DNA from: Anaerolineae bacterium
GTDB taxonomy: Bacteria; Chloroflexota; Anaerolineae; Aggregatilineales; UBA2796
Reading direction: 5' to 3'
Assembly (NCBI GenBank): GCA_019637555.1
Contig: JAHBVK010000017.1
Span: 35,228-99,227, forward strand
Length of the DNA stretch: 64,000 bases
The notes under the pieces are model-generated. The model worked only from the letters and a program-made list of their open reading frames with translations, ran no database searches and was not told the DNA's origin. The translations under genes were made by a program, and so were the position numbers. Shown here piece by piece: positions 63,766-64,000 of the stretch (position 1 is its first letter; every line of letters begins with the position of its first letter).

Positions 63766-64000
63766 CGACTCTTCCGTCTCTCACATAGAGGCGGACTTGC
63801 CCCAATACGCTGAACAGCACCTTGTTTACTTCATCGTCGGGCAACTGCCAAAGTGCTGAGAGGTCATCTCCGAACCTATCAATGAACTTGACCTTTTCCC
63901 TCGCCTGCCTCAATGCGTCAGCCTTTCGTTGCTTCAGTCTAAGCAAGTTGTTGGCTTGTTTGAGGTGGAGCTTTACGCTCTCAATTTCAGCGTCTACAAG
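63752..64000 (-). CDS. Serine-recombinase-like protein, C-terminal part (cut by window end)
   Basis: The minus-strand frame is open from base 64000 to TAA at 63752-63754; 82 residues are visible. A charged helix (ESVKLHLKQANNLLRLKQRKADALRQAREK) is followed by LSALWQLPDDEVNKVLFSVLGQVRLYVRDGRVVRMY. This resembles the C-terminal coiled coil and end strand of large serine recombinases, but the catalytic domain is beyond the window, so the assignment is tentative. Its stop is four bases from the inverted repeat and about 65 from the terminase break, as expected for an integrase at the end of an inserted element. Confidence 0.6.
   Translation of the reverse strand, partial: LVDAEIESVKLHLKQANNLLRLKQRKADALRQAREKVKFIDRFGDDLSALWQLPDDEVNKVLFSVLGQVRLYVRDGRVVRMY

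Overview
This is a chromosomal window of a moderately GC-rich bacterium. My best inference is a Chloroflexota member, perhaps Anaerolineae-like. The grounds are the overall feel of the ribosomal and elongation-factor proteins, the dispersed palindromic intergenic repeats, Thr/Pro-linker lipoproteins and the absence of LPS or outer-membrane genes. No rRNA, tRNA or CRISPR array was seen, so the taxon cannot be fixed from the window alone.

Layout. 1-2581: three tandem aldo/keto reductases, the first cut by the window edge. 2760-10573: a membrane protein, an ABC-2 exporter (one ATPase, two permeases), a UGT-type glycosyltransferase and a beta-propeller lipoprotein. 10715-29189: the translation core, str (rpsL-rpsG-fusA-tuf), S10 (rpsJ to rpsQ) and spc (rplN to secY-adk-map), ending with rpsM alone under its own promoter and terminator. 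infA, rpmJ, rpsK, rpsD, rpoA and rplQ do not follow. 29380-36847: an orphan VirD4/TraG-like ATPase, an FHA protein, a DUF58 protein and an RDD membrane protein. 37684-42387: a heterodimeric ABC exporter under a MarR regulator with a clear operator-promoter. 42637-45708: a 97-residue peptide gene plus radical SAM enzyme, a metallo-beta-lactamase-fold hydrolase and a TetR regulator. 46572-47687: CDP-glucose 4,6-dehydratase. 48565-53487: a KdpDE-like two-component system, a universal-stress-like protein and an APC/KimA-like transporter behind a possible attenuator. 53654-58474: a LacI-controlled sugar ABC importer. 58553-59295: a PadR regulator with three palindromic operators. 59567-60649: a two-META-domain secreted protein. 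61643-64000: a phage-derived remnant with a DUF6883/DUF4926-like gene pair, repeated promoters carrying a LexA-like box, and a terminase gene cut off where a serine-recombinase-like gene begins.

The least ordinary items are the peptide/radical SAM pair, the interrupted terminase with its 15-bp inverted repeat, the structured leader before secY, the altered zinc ribbon of S14, and the detached rpsM. Several intergenic repeat families recur: CCTCACCCC/CCCCTCTCC hairpins, paired-arm palindromes of the AACCCACT type, AGTGCTG-like heptads and GTTGAAAGTT nested inverted repeats.
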